A stretch of 64,000 nt of DNA, taken from Pseudoscardovia suis (GTDB lineage Bacteria > Actinomycetota > Actinomycetes > Actinomycetales > Bifidobacteriaceae). Positions within the stretch are counted from its first letter, which is position 1, and every line of letters starts with the position of its first letter. Below are positions 1 through 8,443 of this stretch, piece after piece. The stretch lies in NCBI RefSeq assembly GCF_002797875.1, contig NZ_PGFC01000005.1:62001-126000 (forward strand), written 5' to 3'. A program made the translations under genes and the position numbers. The notes under the pieces were generated by a model. The model did not search any database. It worked only from the letters and a program-made list of their open reading frames with translations, and had not been told where the DNA came from.

Positions 1-1080
1 CGTCGTATTGGACGCATTCGCCTCGTAGGTCATTACCTTCTTCGCGGTGCGCGCATTCGTATCGATTGCCCACACATTCCCCGTATAAGACCCGGATGTT
101 GAACCCACAAAAGCGGAACGCGAATCCTCACTGTCCGAATCCGAGGAATCGGATGATGCCGAGCGAGATGATGTCGCCGCGTCGCTCTTCCCGCTGGTGG
201 GCGAATCCTCCAACACCAGAACCGGCATATGCTCCACAATCGGATAGGTATGCAAGAAGCCCGTTCGAGTCAATGACTGAGATTTGTTGGTCTTCACACC
301 CAGCCGCGTCATTGCTCCGGTCTGCGTGTCAATGGCTACGACATCTGCGACACCGATGCCCTCAGCAGAACTTGCATCGCCGGACGGAACGGTGGCATAC
401 AGCGTCTTTTCATCGGGCGAGATGCATTGGACCTTGACTGCGACCGGCTCCCCTACCGGTTTTCGCGACACCAGGCTTCCATCGGCGATATTCCATACAT
501 CGATGTAGTACTGGGAGGTGTACGAGTCATCACCGATTTTGATTCGATCTACAGAAGTGATGGTGCTGCCTTGTGACGTGATGACATAGTCGCCGTTCGC
601 CTCGATAATTCGCGAGCTCAAATCAGACGTATTCACCACGAGCAGGCTGCTGCCAATACGAGCGACGGCGTGGCTGCCATCGGGGGTAATCGACGCCTGA
701 TCCTGATAGGGGGAACCATCGAATGCCGCCTCCGACTGGGCGGTTTGTTCCAAGCTCAAATCATCCGCATTGATTTTACAGATCATCCCATCGTTGGCGA
801 AAACATAAATGGTGCCGCCGTCCGGCGACAAGACTGCGGACATCGCCTGCATCGAGCTAAAGCACGGTGCATTAATCGTCACTCCCAGCTTGCGGGCTGA
901 CGCGTCATTATTCGTCTCATCGGCAAATGCCGGGCGGGTACCAGCAAAAGTACCCGCCAGACACATCGTCACACACAGACAGGCTGCAAGCATGGCGGCG
1001 AGCGACGCCTTTAGAGACCGCCCTGCGTTGCGCAGCAATCCCTCATGTTTCGCCCAGCCAAAACCACGCTTGCATCCCAT
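1..1080 (-). CDS. Secreted beta-propeller-like protein, paralog 1 (C-terminus outside window)
   Basis: Reading leftwards from the ATG at 1080, 360 codons stay open to the window edge. The first 45 residues (MGCKRGFGWAKHEG..., then a hydrophobic stretch ending near TRPAFA) form a signal peptide almost identical to that of the gene starting at 3498. The mature part has propeller-like blades with SPDGGTIYVF, DGMICKIN, NTSDLSSRII and SPDEKTLYAT, as in WD40/YVTN-type proteins. Start chosen because GAGGGGAAAA lies 5-6 nt upstream. It is the first of three paralogs on this strand, and its middle is closer to the gene at 5686-7479. Function unknown; an extracellular binding or sensing role is inference. 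Confidence 0.85.
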   Translation of the reverse strand, partial: MGCKRGFGWAKHEGLLRNAGRSLKASLAAMLAACLCVTMCLAGTFAGTRPAFADETNNDASARKLGVTINAPCFSSMQAMSAVLSPDGGTIYVFANDGMICKINADDLSLEQTAQSEAAFDGSPYQDQASITPDGSHAVARIGSSLLVVNTSDLSSRIIEANGDYVITSQGSTITSVDRIKIGDDSYTSQYYIDVWNIADGSLVSRKPVGEPVAVKVQCISPDEKTLYATVPSGDASSAEGIGVADVVAIDTQTGAMTRLGVKTNKSQSLTRTGFLHTYPIVEHMPVLVLEDSPTSGKSDAATSSRSASSDSSDSDSEDSRSAFVGSTSGSYTGNVWAIDTNARTAKKVMTYEANASNTT

Positions 1081-1180
1081 AGCTTTTCCCCTCACTTACT
1101 CTGATATATCGGCTTCAGCCTATCACTCCGGAACCAAACACACGTCACCCCGCTGCGCTGCCGCCTCCATCAGACCGCCT

Positions 1181-1441
1181 AACGTCCGCAAGCGGCGCCG
1201 GATTCAGGAGGCGCCGATGGCGGAGGATAAACCGGCGAAAAATGGGGCCCTAGCGTCCGCAATCGGCGCGCCAATAATCCGGCGCCGAAAACGGACGTTA
1301 CCGACCACAAAACCGAAGTCCCAACGTCCGCAATCGGCGCCCCAATAATCCGGCGCCGAAGACGGAGGACAGACAGGCGAAAATCAAGGTCCTAACATCC
1401 ACAACCGGTGCACCACGAACAGCGCGCCGATTGCGGGCGCT
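1181..1441. repeat. Four tandem 71-bp units with internal inverted repeats
   Basis: Units begin at 1181, 1252, 1323 and 1394, exactly 71 bp apart, each opening with A(A/G)CGTCCGC or a variant. Units 2 and 3 contain inverted arms (CGTCCGCAATCGGCGC facing GGCGCCGAAAACGGACG) that would fold into a hairpin. They fill the gap between the start of paralog 1 and the stop of paralog 2, and share the motif CGCCGAAGACGGAGGA with the 72-bp repeats at 5493-5653. They could act as a transcription terminator for the gene ending at 1462. Confidence 0.75.
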
Positions 1442-1461
1442 AGGTCAATCCCCTACGAGAT

Positions 1462-3498
1462 TCAAAACGTCCTCTCTTGTGAATCCCCTGTTACCGAATC
1501 AGCCGCCGGCGCATCCATAGGTTCGGAGGCCGATCCATCCGCCACGCCATCTGTCGCAGCCGCCGCACTGCCTTCGCTTGCCGTCGCGCCAGCCGTGCCA
1601 GTCGGTTCAGACCTATCAGCCGCCACGACCGCCGCCTTGGCCTTGCGGCGCTTCGCCGCGACCACTGCCACCACCACGGCCAGCGCAACAACCACAATCG
1701 CCGCAACGCCGGCAATCACGCCGCGCCGCCGCGCCGCATCCTGACGCGGATCCGTCACCGCAGTAGCTGCATCCCCGCCGCCATCCGCCGCCGACTCGTG
1801 TTCGCTCTGCAACGCGGCCTGCAGCCCCGCGGCATCCAGCACCGGAATCTTCAGCAGGCCGGAGGCACCGGTCTGCCCGTCATTTGCAGGAATCCTGGAA
1901 AAATACATCGCGTAGCACCATGTGCCGTCCGCGGACAGATGAGCCCACATGACCTGTGGGGAGAAATCGCCCTCGACGTAATGCCGGTTATCTTCCCAAG
2001 CCGACGCATCCACGGATTGGGACACCGATTCGCCGGTGGCCGTGTCCGTCGTGGTCATGGTCATTGTGGTCCCCTGATTTTTCGCGTCGTCCGTCGAATC
2101 ATTGGCCTGCACATTTTGCGATGAAATGGCAGAGGCTGAATACGCCAGCTTCCCATCATCCGACAAATCGACGAATATCGGATCCTTGCCCGGCACCGAG
2201 CCCGTCGTCTTCCAGTCCGACGTGGAGACGAACTTGCGGCCGTCCTTCTCCGCCAGCAGGCACAGAGAGGAGTCCGCCGACATCACCACCATGTCGCCAG
2301 GATTTGCAGCATCGGTCTCATAACTGCGCACTTTCTGCACGGTTCGCGCGTTCGTGTCGATCGCCCACACATCGCCCATCGCAGTGGCGTCCTGCGTCGC
2401 GCTCGTTGAAGGCGACTGGGAAGAGCCACCGTCAGGGGAATCGGACGAATTGCTCGATTCCCTTGACACGGGTTCGGCATGCGAGGCTCCGGAAATGTCT
2501 GTGGACAACCCACTCGCGGCGTTCTTCGCCACGTTCGCGGTAGCCGCGGCATTGGTCACCGCTGCCGAATCCGTTGCGCCATCGGTCGCAGAGCCAGTCG
2601 CGGAACCAGTCGCAGCAGCACCAGACTGCTCATCCGACGGTCTTGATTCCACCACATAGGTGGGCAGATGTCTCACGCTCGCGGCATAGACCAACGCACC
2701 TTGCACTATCCCCGGGTCTCCCCCGGCTTCCGTAATGTTCATGTCCGTCGCAGCGCCTGTTGCCGCATCAATCGCATAAACATGTCGCTGCGATGACGTC
2801 TCGCCATCGACATATGCGTAAATCGTCTTCTCATCGGGAGAAATGCATTGCACCCAGGGGAAACCGGGGAGTCCGGTCACGGGGGTTCTCGACACCTGGC
2901 TTCCATCGGACGTGTTCCACACATCGATGCTCACCGTGCCTCCGTGCGCTTGCGGATCGGTCTTGCCGTCAATTGTCATGAGCGTCCTGCCCTCATTTGT
3001 GAAGACATACCGTCCCGATGCATCGATGATGCGTGAACTCAAATCAGAGGTATTCACAAGCAGGATGCTGTAGCCGATACGCACAGCGACATACTCCCCA
3101 TCCGGTGAGACGGCTGATTGTTCGAGGTTGTACCAACTCGATGCCGGCACCTGCGCCTGGGCGGTCTGTTCCACAGTCAAATCATCAGCATTGACCTTGC
3201 AAATCATCCCATCCGTCGCGAACAGATAGATGGTGTCGCCATCCGGCGACATGGCCGCCGACAATGCATTGTCGTTGTTAAAGCAAGGTGCATCGAGCAG
3301 CACTCCCAGCTTCCGGTCCGATGTCGCGTTCACCCCTTCGGCGAATGCCGGGCGGGTGCCAGCAAAGGCGCCCGCCAGGCACATCGTCACACACAGGCAG
3401 GCGGCAAGCATGGCTGCGAGCGATGTTCCCAGAAACCGCCCCACATTGCGGAGCGATCCCTCATGTTCCGCCCAGCCAAAACCATGCTTGCATCCCAT
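1462..3498 (-). CDS. Secreted, membrane-anchored beta-propeller-like protein, paralog 2
   Basis: 678 residues. An N-terminal signal peptide (hydrophobic residues about 25-47) precedes propeller-like repeats (AMSPDGDTIYLFATDG, ISPDEKTIYAYVDG, LSADGTWCYAMY) over about residues 60-560. A Ser/Ala/Thr/Asp-rich linker interrupts at about 290-370. A single transmembrane helix at about 600-623 (GVIAGVAAIVVVALAVVVAV) is followed by a short Lys/Arg-rich then Ala/Ser-rich cytoplasmic tail. No LPXTG motif is seen, so the helix is the likely anchor. ATG at 3498 is preferred over the in-frame GTG at 3513 because AAGGGA sits 6 nt upstream of it. Role unknown. Confidence 0.88.
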   Translation of the reverse strand: MGCKHGFGWAEHEGSLRNVGRFLGTSLAAMLAACLCVTMCLAGAFAGTRPAFAEGVNATSDRKLGVLLDAPCFNNDNALSAAMSPDGDTIYLFATDGMICKVNADDLTVEQTAQAQVPASSWYNLEQSAVSPDGEYVAVRIGYSILLVNTSDLSSRIIDASGRYVFTNEGRTLMTIDGKTDPQAHGGTVSIDVWNTSDGSQVSRTPVTGLPGFPWVQCISPDEKTIYAYVDGETSSQRHVYAIDAATGAATDMNITEAGGDPGIVQGALVYAASVRHLPTYVVESRPSDEQSGAAATGSATGSATDGATDSAAVTNAAATANVAKNAASGLSTDISGASHAEPVSRESSNSSDSPDGGSSQSPSTSATQDATAMGDVWAIDTNARTVQKVRSYETDAANPGDMVVMSADSSLCLLAEKDGRKFVSTSDWKTTGSVPGKDPIFVDLSDDGKLAYSASAISSQNVQANDSTDDAKNQGTTMTMTTTDTATGESVSQSVDASAWEDNRHYVEGDFSPQVMWAHLSADGTWCYAMYFSRIPANDGQTGASGLLKIPVLDAAGLQAALQSEHESAADGGGDAATAVTDPRQDAARRRGVIAGVAAIVVVALAVVVAVVAAKRRKAKAAVVAADRSEPTGTAGATASEGSAAAATDGVADGSASEPMDAPAADSVTGDSQERTF

Positions 3499-3556
3499 AG
3501 CTTTTCCCTTCACAATGACCTCGTTGATACTCCCAAGCTACCAGCGTTCGGCTACA

Positions 3557-3883
3557 TCAGCAACCGCACCTCAGGGGTGCCTCCGTAGCGGAGACGACGC
3601 CACGCGTGAAATTCGACCCTGTGGGATTCGTGAACACACGCAATCCCAAGCTTTCCAGCACGGAGGCGATGATGCGCGTCGTGGTGGTCTTGCCGTTCGT
3701 CCCCGAGACGAGCACCACGCCGTACGGCAGTTGCCCCAGCGTGCGCGCCATAAAGCCTGGGTCGAGCTTCTCGACCACCTTGCCGGGGAATGCGGTGCCA
3801 CCGCCACGGAGGCGCGCTGCGGCGCGCACAGCCTTGCCCACCGCTGGCGTCAGAACCGTAGGGATGAGTGCATGAGACACCAT
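3557..3883 (-). pseudogene. murT: Truncated murT (N-terminal fragment of lipid II isoglutaminyl synthase Mur ligase subunit)
   Basis: 108 residues. The first 98 match the start of MurT-type Mur ligases: a basic N-terminus, then VSGTNGKTTTTRIIASVLE (ATP-binding P-loop) and TNPTGSNFTRGVVSA. MurT is normally over 400 residues and works with GatD to amidate the D-Glu of lipid II; the central ligase and C-terminal domains are absent. After GVVSA the reading runs into TEAPLRCGC and stops. The DNA there is homologous to the sequence just upstream of paralog 3 (7537-7580), so the gene was joined to a duplicated segment. The 5' end is intact, with GGAAGGA 6 nt before the ATG, downstream of dnaB as usual. 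gatD is not in the window. Confidence 0.8.
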
Positions 3884-3894
3884 GTGCCGTCCTT

Positions 3895-3938
3895 CCTCTG
3901 TGTTGCCTCTGTGTTGCCCCTGTGTTGCCTCTGTATCG
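3895..3938. repeat. Four tandem 11-bp repeats (CCTCTGTGTTG)
   Basis: CCTCTGTGTTG occurs twice perfectly, then as CCCCTGTGTTG and CCTCTGTATCG. The array fills the short gap between the dnaB stop and the murT fragment start, just ahead of the murT ribosome binding site. Confidence 0.8.
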
Positions 3939-3943
3939 CCGCG

Positions 3944-5422
3944 TCACAGGCCTTGCTGGTAATCCTGGGGCAGGTCACGGAACCGCGACATCGCACCCTC
4001 GAACGCCAACGTGAACGTGGCGGTCGGACCGTTACGATGCTTTGCCATGATGATATCCGCTTCGCCGGGTCTGTCATCCTTGTTATACACATCGGGGCGG
4101 TTCACGAGGAACACGACGTCAGCATCCTGCTCGATCGAGCCGGATTCGCGCAAATCGCTCAGCATAGGCGTGCGATCGGCACGCGCCTCGACACCACGGT
4201 TGAGCTGCGACAACGCCACCACCGGGACCTCCAGCTCCTTGGCGAGCAGCTTCAGCGCGCGGGAGAACGTCGCGACCTCCTGCTGGCGGGACTCGACCGC
4301 ATGATCGGAACTCATGAGCTGCAGGTAATCGACAACCACAAGCTTCAAGTCATCCGTCTGCTTCAAGCGACGGCATTTCGCGCGGATCTCCATGAGGCTC
4401 ATATTGGGTGAATCATCAAGGAACAACGGCTTGTCTGCAATGTTAGACGCACACACGTTCAGCTGCTGCCAATGCTGCTGCGTCAACTGGCGCGGGTCGC
4501 GCAGCAACCCGAGCGGAACGCTGGATTCCGCGGCGATGATACGCTGCGAAAGCTCCAGCTTGCTCATTTCCAGCGAGAACACGATGGTGGCGAGCCCGTG
4601 GTGCAAGGCCGCCGACCGCGCGAAATCAACGGCGAGCGTGGACTTACCCATTGCCGGGCGGCCTGCGACAATGATCATCTGCCCTGGTTGCAAACCTTGC
4701 GTCACATCATCAATGTCGCGGAAACCCGTAGGCACGCCGCGGTTGATCGTTCCGTCCTGGATGTTTTGGATGGTGTTGAGCGTCTCCTCCACCACGCTGC
4801 CGATTGGCATGTAATCCTGCCGCACACGGCCAACGCCCACTTCATACATCTGAGCCTGCGCGAGGTTCACGATGTCTTCAGCGCTGCGGCCGCCTGCGTC
4901 GTAACCCAGCTGAGCAATCTGCGTGCCCGCCATGATGACACGGCGCAGCACCGCCTTCTGGTGCACAATCTCGGCATAGCTGACAGCATTGGCGGCAGTA
5001 GGCACCGCATCGGCGAGGTGAGCGAGGTAATCCGAACCACCCACCTTCTCCAACTGCCCACGCTTGTGCAGCTCCTCGGCGACGACGATGGGATCCACTG
5101 GCTCCGAATTGGAAAACAGCGTGATGATCGCCTGATAAATCATCTGATTGCGCGGCTGATAAAAGTCCTGCGGTTCCAGAATCTGACTGATTTCACCGAT
5201 GGCATCCTTGCTCAGCAGCATACCTCCAAGCGCCGCCACCTCAGCATTGTCGTCATGCGGGGGCACCCGGTCGAACAGCGTAGCATCCGGGCGGTCGTCC
5301 CGCGCGCCGTTCGCGGAACGCGAGTACCTCCGGGAATTGCCATGCGGCGTGCCGTCTGAGACATCCGGTCGCATAGGCAGACTGCCGGATTCATCCATCG
5401 GCGGGAAATCTTGGGAACTCAT
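3944..5422 (-). CDS. dnaB: Replicative DNA helicase DnaB
   Basis: 492 residues from the ATG at 5422. It unwinds DNA ahead of the replication fork as a hexamer. The N-terminal DnaB domain starts at DRVPPHDDNAEVAALGGMLL (about residue 51). The RecA-like domain has Walker A GRPAMGKST at about 254-262, a Walker B strand LVVVDYLQLM, and the DnaB signature EVPVVALSQLNRGVEARAD. The reading frame extends upstream to 5632 but that part is hairpin-repeat sequence, so 5422 is the sensible start even though the upstream GGGGG is a weak ribosome site. A murT fragment follows on the same strand. Confidence 0.96.
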   Translation of the reverse strand: MSSQDFPPMDESGSLPMRPDVSDGTPHGNSRRYSRSANGARDDRPDATLFDRVPPHDDNAEVAALGGMLLSKDAIGEISQILEPQDFYQPRNQMIYQAIITLFSNSEPVDPIVVAEELHKRGQLEKVGGSDYLAHLADAVPTAANAVSYAEIVHQKAVLRRVIMAGTQIAQLGYDAGGRSAEDIVNLAQAQMYEVGVGRVRQDYMPIGSVVEETLNTIQNIQDGTINRGVPTGFRDIDDVTQGLQPGQMIIVAGRPAMGKSTLAVDFARSAALHHGLATIVFSLEMSKLELSQRIIAAESSVPLGLLRDPRQLTQQHWQQLNVCASNIADKPLFLDDSPNMSLMEIRAKCRRLKQTDDLKLVVVDYLQLMSSDHAVESRQQEVATFSRALKLLAKELEVPVVALSQLNRGVEARADRTPMLSDLRESGSIEQDADVVFLVNRPDVYNKDDRPGEADIIMAKHRNGPTATFTLAFEGAMSRFRDLPQDYQQGL

Positions 5423-5492
5423 ACCCCCGATTCTAACCGTCACCCCCTGATTCACAGCCGACACCGGGGATTCGCCCCGCCGTTCCTTGGAT

Positions 5493-5653
5493 TCGCCGAA
5501 GACGGAGGATAAACCGCACCAGAACCCACCCCAAACCTCCATCATCGGCGACTCTCTCAACCACTCGCCGAAGACGGAGGATAGACCCACCCAAAACACA
5601 CCCCAAACCTCCATCTTCGGCGAACCAACCAATCAGTCGCCGAAGACGGAAGG
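5493..5653. repeat. Tandem 72-bp hairpin repeats (two full units and one half)
   Basis: TCGCCGAAGACGGAGG begins at 5493, at 5565 and, with one change, at 5637, so the period is 72 bp. The first two units close with CCTCCATC(A/T)TCGGCGA, giving 16-bp near-perfect stems (5493-5551 and 5565-5623). The third has only the left arm. The array lies directly downstream of paralog 3 and upstream of dnaB. Confidence 0.8.
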
Positions 5654-5685
5654 CATGCAAGCAATCTGCGGCAATCTGCGTCACC

Positions 5686-7479
5686 TCATCGGCGAGTCGC
5701 CGCATTAGCCTTGCGGCGCTTATGCACAATCACCATTGTCGCCACAACACCCACAGCTACCGCCACCGCCACAATGCCAACGACCCAGCCACGACGCCAT
5801 GCAACATCCCGACGTGAATTCGCCACCGCGGCGGCGTCCCCGCTGTCTTTCGCAGATGCCTGTTCGCCATTCCGCGCATCCTTGAAATCCGCCTCATCCA
5901 GTACCGGAATTTTTAAAAGACCTGAAGTACCAGTATCCCCCTGGTTCAACACCGCCGTCATGGTGTAGTACATCGCATAGCACCATTTGCCATCGGCTGA
6001 TATCTGAGCCCAGCTGAAGTAAGCGGCATACTTCTGCTCGATGTATGGAATGCCTCGGCTTCCCCATGCGGACGCATCAATATTCTGAGCCACCGTTTCG
6101 CCTGTCGACACATCGGCTGTCGTCACGCCCATCGTGGTTCCTTGGTATTTCCCAATGGAATCCGCGGCGTTAGCGGAATGCGTCTCCTGGACGTTGATTC
6201 CATCGAAACCGTATACCAGATTCCCGCCACGAGAAAATCCCCAACGGCTGTAATCCCCCGGCGGAATTGTCATAAGGACCTTCCAATCATCCATCGACAC
6301 AACATCCCACCCGTCTTTCTCCTGCACCATGCACTTCGAGAAATCAGGGGAAATCACAACCGGAGCAATGCCATGCGCTGTGTCCGCCGCATTGGATTCA
6401 ACGACCTCATAAGTCATCACCTTTTTCGCAGTGCGCATATTCGTGTCGATCGCCCACACATCCCCAGAGAATGGGTCGAATGACGGTTTATCAGATAACG
6501 ACTCTGAATCGGTTGCCGCCGTCTGAGACGCTCCTTGGCTCGCTGTCGCGGTATCGTTATGCTCGCCGTTTGGCAGCGCTTCCAGCACCAACGTTGGCAG
6601 GTGCTGCACAGTCGGAAAAGTGTGCAAGAAGCCCGACACGGTGTTCCACTGCAACTGCTCAGTCTCCACACCCATCCGTGTTATCGCACCGGTCGCCGTG
6701 TCTATGGCAACAACCTCGGCAGCAGAAGTGTCACCAGCAGCGTTCGAATCGCTGACCGAGCCGGTTGCATAGAGGGTCTTCTCGTCGGGCGAGATGCACT
6801 GCACCTTGAGATTCGCTACCAGATTCCCCACAGGCTTACGCGATGCCAGACTCCCATCGGCGATGTTCCACACATCCAGATACTGCTGGCGTCCTGAACC
6901 GCTGGATTCTTCATCAGTGTCTACAGAAGTAATGGTGGCGCCGTGCGACGTGATGACGTAATCGCCGTTTGCATGTATGACTCGCGAACTCAAATCCGAC
7001 GTATCAACAACAAGGAGGCTGCTGCCAATACGTGCCACAGCGCGGCTGCCGTCAGGAGTGACTGAGGCTTGCTCTTCATCAGCGCTCTCATATGTCGCTT
7101 CCGACTGGGCAGTTTGCACCACGCTCATATCCGATGCGTTGATTTTGCAAATCATTCCGTCGTTGTCGAAAACGTAAATGGTGCTGCCATCCGCAGACAT
7201 GACCGCAGATGACGCGCGCCCAGAGCTAAAGCACGGCGCGTCTTGCTGCACCGCAAGTTTGCGATCGGCGGTCATGGGAACGGACATCTCATCAGCATGA
7301 GCAGGACGGGCGCCGCCAACACAAGCAACGCTCGCCAAGCACAAGCCCAAAGCAAGCACGGTAGCGAGCGCCGCACGTGGCAAAGAGCCCCTGCCGCACG
7401 CAAGGGCATGGGCTCTTTGTCGCAGCGCGCCCCGCAGCAGACTCACACGCCTCAAGCCAGGACCATGCTTGCCTTCCAC
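5686..7479 (-). CDS. Secreted, membrane-anchored beta-propeller-like protein, paralog 3
   Basis: 597 residues. A signal peptide (hydrophobic core about 30-52, ending near ARPAHA) is followed by propeller-like blades with AVMSADGSTIYVFDNDGMICKIN, NTSDLSSRVI, ISPDEKTLYATG and ISADGKWCYAMYY. A transmembrane helix at about 565-590 is followed by KRRKANAATRR. It begins with GTG at 7479, supported by AAGGAG 4 nt upstream. It lacks the longer Ser/Ala tail of paralog 2. Gene and upstream region are duplicated relative to 1462-3590. Confidence 0.87.
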   Translation of the reverse strand: MEGKHGPGLRRVSLLRGALRQRAHALACGRGSLPRAALATVLALGLCLASVACVGGARPAHADEMSVPMTADRKLAVQQDAPCFSSGRASSAVMSADGSTIYVFDNDGMICKINASDMSVVQTAQSEATYESADEEQASVTPDGSRAVARIGSSLLVVDTSDLSSRVIHANGDYVITSHGATITSVDTDEESSGSGRQQYLDVWNIADGSLASRKPVGNLVANLKVQCISPDEKTLYATGSVSDSNAAGDTSAAEVVAIDTATGAITRMGVETEQLQWNTVSGFLHTFPTVQHLPTLVLEALPNGEHNDTATASQGASQTAATDSESLSDKPSFDPFSGDVWAIDTNMRTAKKVMTYEVVESNAADTAHGIAPVVISPDFSKCMVQEKDGWDVVSMDDWKVLMTIPPGDYSRWGFSRGGNLVYGFDGINVQETHSANAADSIGKYQGTTMGVTTADVSTGETVAQNIDASAWGSRGIPYIEQKYAAYFSWAQISADGKWCYAMYYTMTAVLNQGDTGTSGLLKIPVLDEADFKDARNGEQASAKDSGDAAAVANSRRDVAWRRGWVVGIVAVAVAVGVVATMVIVHKRRKANAATRR

Positions 7480-7536
7480 GATTCTCCTTTCACAGCCACC
7501 TTACTGATACTGGTATCCCAGTCTACTCGCGTGCAG

Positions 7537-7785
7537 TTAAATCAATAACCGTACATCAGGCGTACCGCCGTACTGGAAACCCATATCAATGAATGGGTTT
7601 TCGATGCCATGCCCGCTGTTGTCTCTTGCATGGCTCCACTGATCCGAGGTATTCATGCGGCAGTATTCGAAGCGCAAGTAATTTGGATGCGTGGCACCCG
7701 TTGCATTGATATCGTCACGGAAGTGCCATGACATGAATGTGCATTTATGGGATAGGTCACGAACAGGAATGTTCTTTTGTAACAT
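7537..7785 (-). pseudogene. Possible 3' remnant of an unidentified gene
   Basis: An 82-codon frame ending NPFIDMGFQYGGTPDVRLLI, 57 nt before paralog 3. I do not recognise it. The last residues and following DNA recur at 3552-3590 (GGTPEVRLLM), upstream of paralog 2, so a gene end and the start of the propeller gene were duplicated together. No ribosome binding site is evident at the 7785 ATG, and the frame enters the DnaA-box gap, so it is more likely the tail of a lost gene than a working small protein. Confidence 0.4.
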
Positions 7786-7822
7786 TCATCACATTCCACA
7801 CGCGACACGCGCGGGAGTCCAC

Positions 7823-8210
7823 AGTGGACAAAATTTAAAGTTATCCACATTTCCACCCACATGGTGTGGAAAACTGATGTTTTTTATCCACATCATGTGG
7901 AAAACCGGGTGGATAACTTGTGGACGTACGGGGATAACTCAATTGTGGAATTACATCATGAAAAAACGTGCTAGTCGCGTATCATCCTGAATTACACAGC
8001 CGGATCCGCCCGTTCAAACTGTTTACCCGCCGTTCATAAAGCACAAGAACATTGCAAATAAGCACAGTTTTTAACAGATTGCGCTAACATACGTCCATTT
8101 TTCAACAGTTGCGCACAAATGATGAAAACTCACGGCGATTCGCTTCAATCCGACAAACAACCGAACGAATCCATAAGTGCATTCACACACAATCCGACAA
8201 CTTATCCACA
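7823..8210. other. DnaA-box cluster in a gene-free gap (oriC-like or DnaA-titrating region)
   Basis: The gap 7786-8443 has no convincing gene. It contains three perfect TTATCCACA boxes (7841-7849, 7884-7892, 8202-8210). Near-matches are on the other strand: TGTGGAAAA at 7865-7873 and 7896-7904, GGTGGATAA at 7908-7916, AGTGGACAA at 7823-7831 and a weaker TGTGGACGT at 7919-7927. AT-rich stretches follow at about 7960-8110, with TTTTTAACAG-type repeats. dnaA, dnaN and rpmH, the usual neighbours of an actinobacterial origin, are not in the window. Confidence 0.6.
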
Positions 8211-8443
8211 CTTAGAACAACCATCAATGCACATCAACGCACACCGACACGCACAAACACATCCGCCGACGCAACCAACCAATGACCGCCCCTACCTGCA
8301 GGTCATCCGCGCACGCAGCAACTCGGTACCGCCGGCGGCAATAGCTCATCCGCTCACACTGCGCGCCGCCCGAGCAACCGCGCAGAGAAAAAGACCATCA
8401 TGGCGTTATAACGGCGCCACGACAGCACCACACACCGAGGAAA

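Noticed and set aside
3552-3947. 131-codon frame overlapping the murT fragment
   Set aside because: Out of frame with the conserved murT P-loop and lacks family features, although its end keeps the duplicated GGTPEVRLLM.
1462-7479. Sortase-anchored surface proteins
   Set aside because: No LPXTG-type motif before the C-terminal helix; they are simple membrane-anchored proteins.
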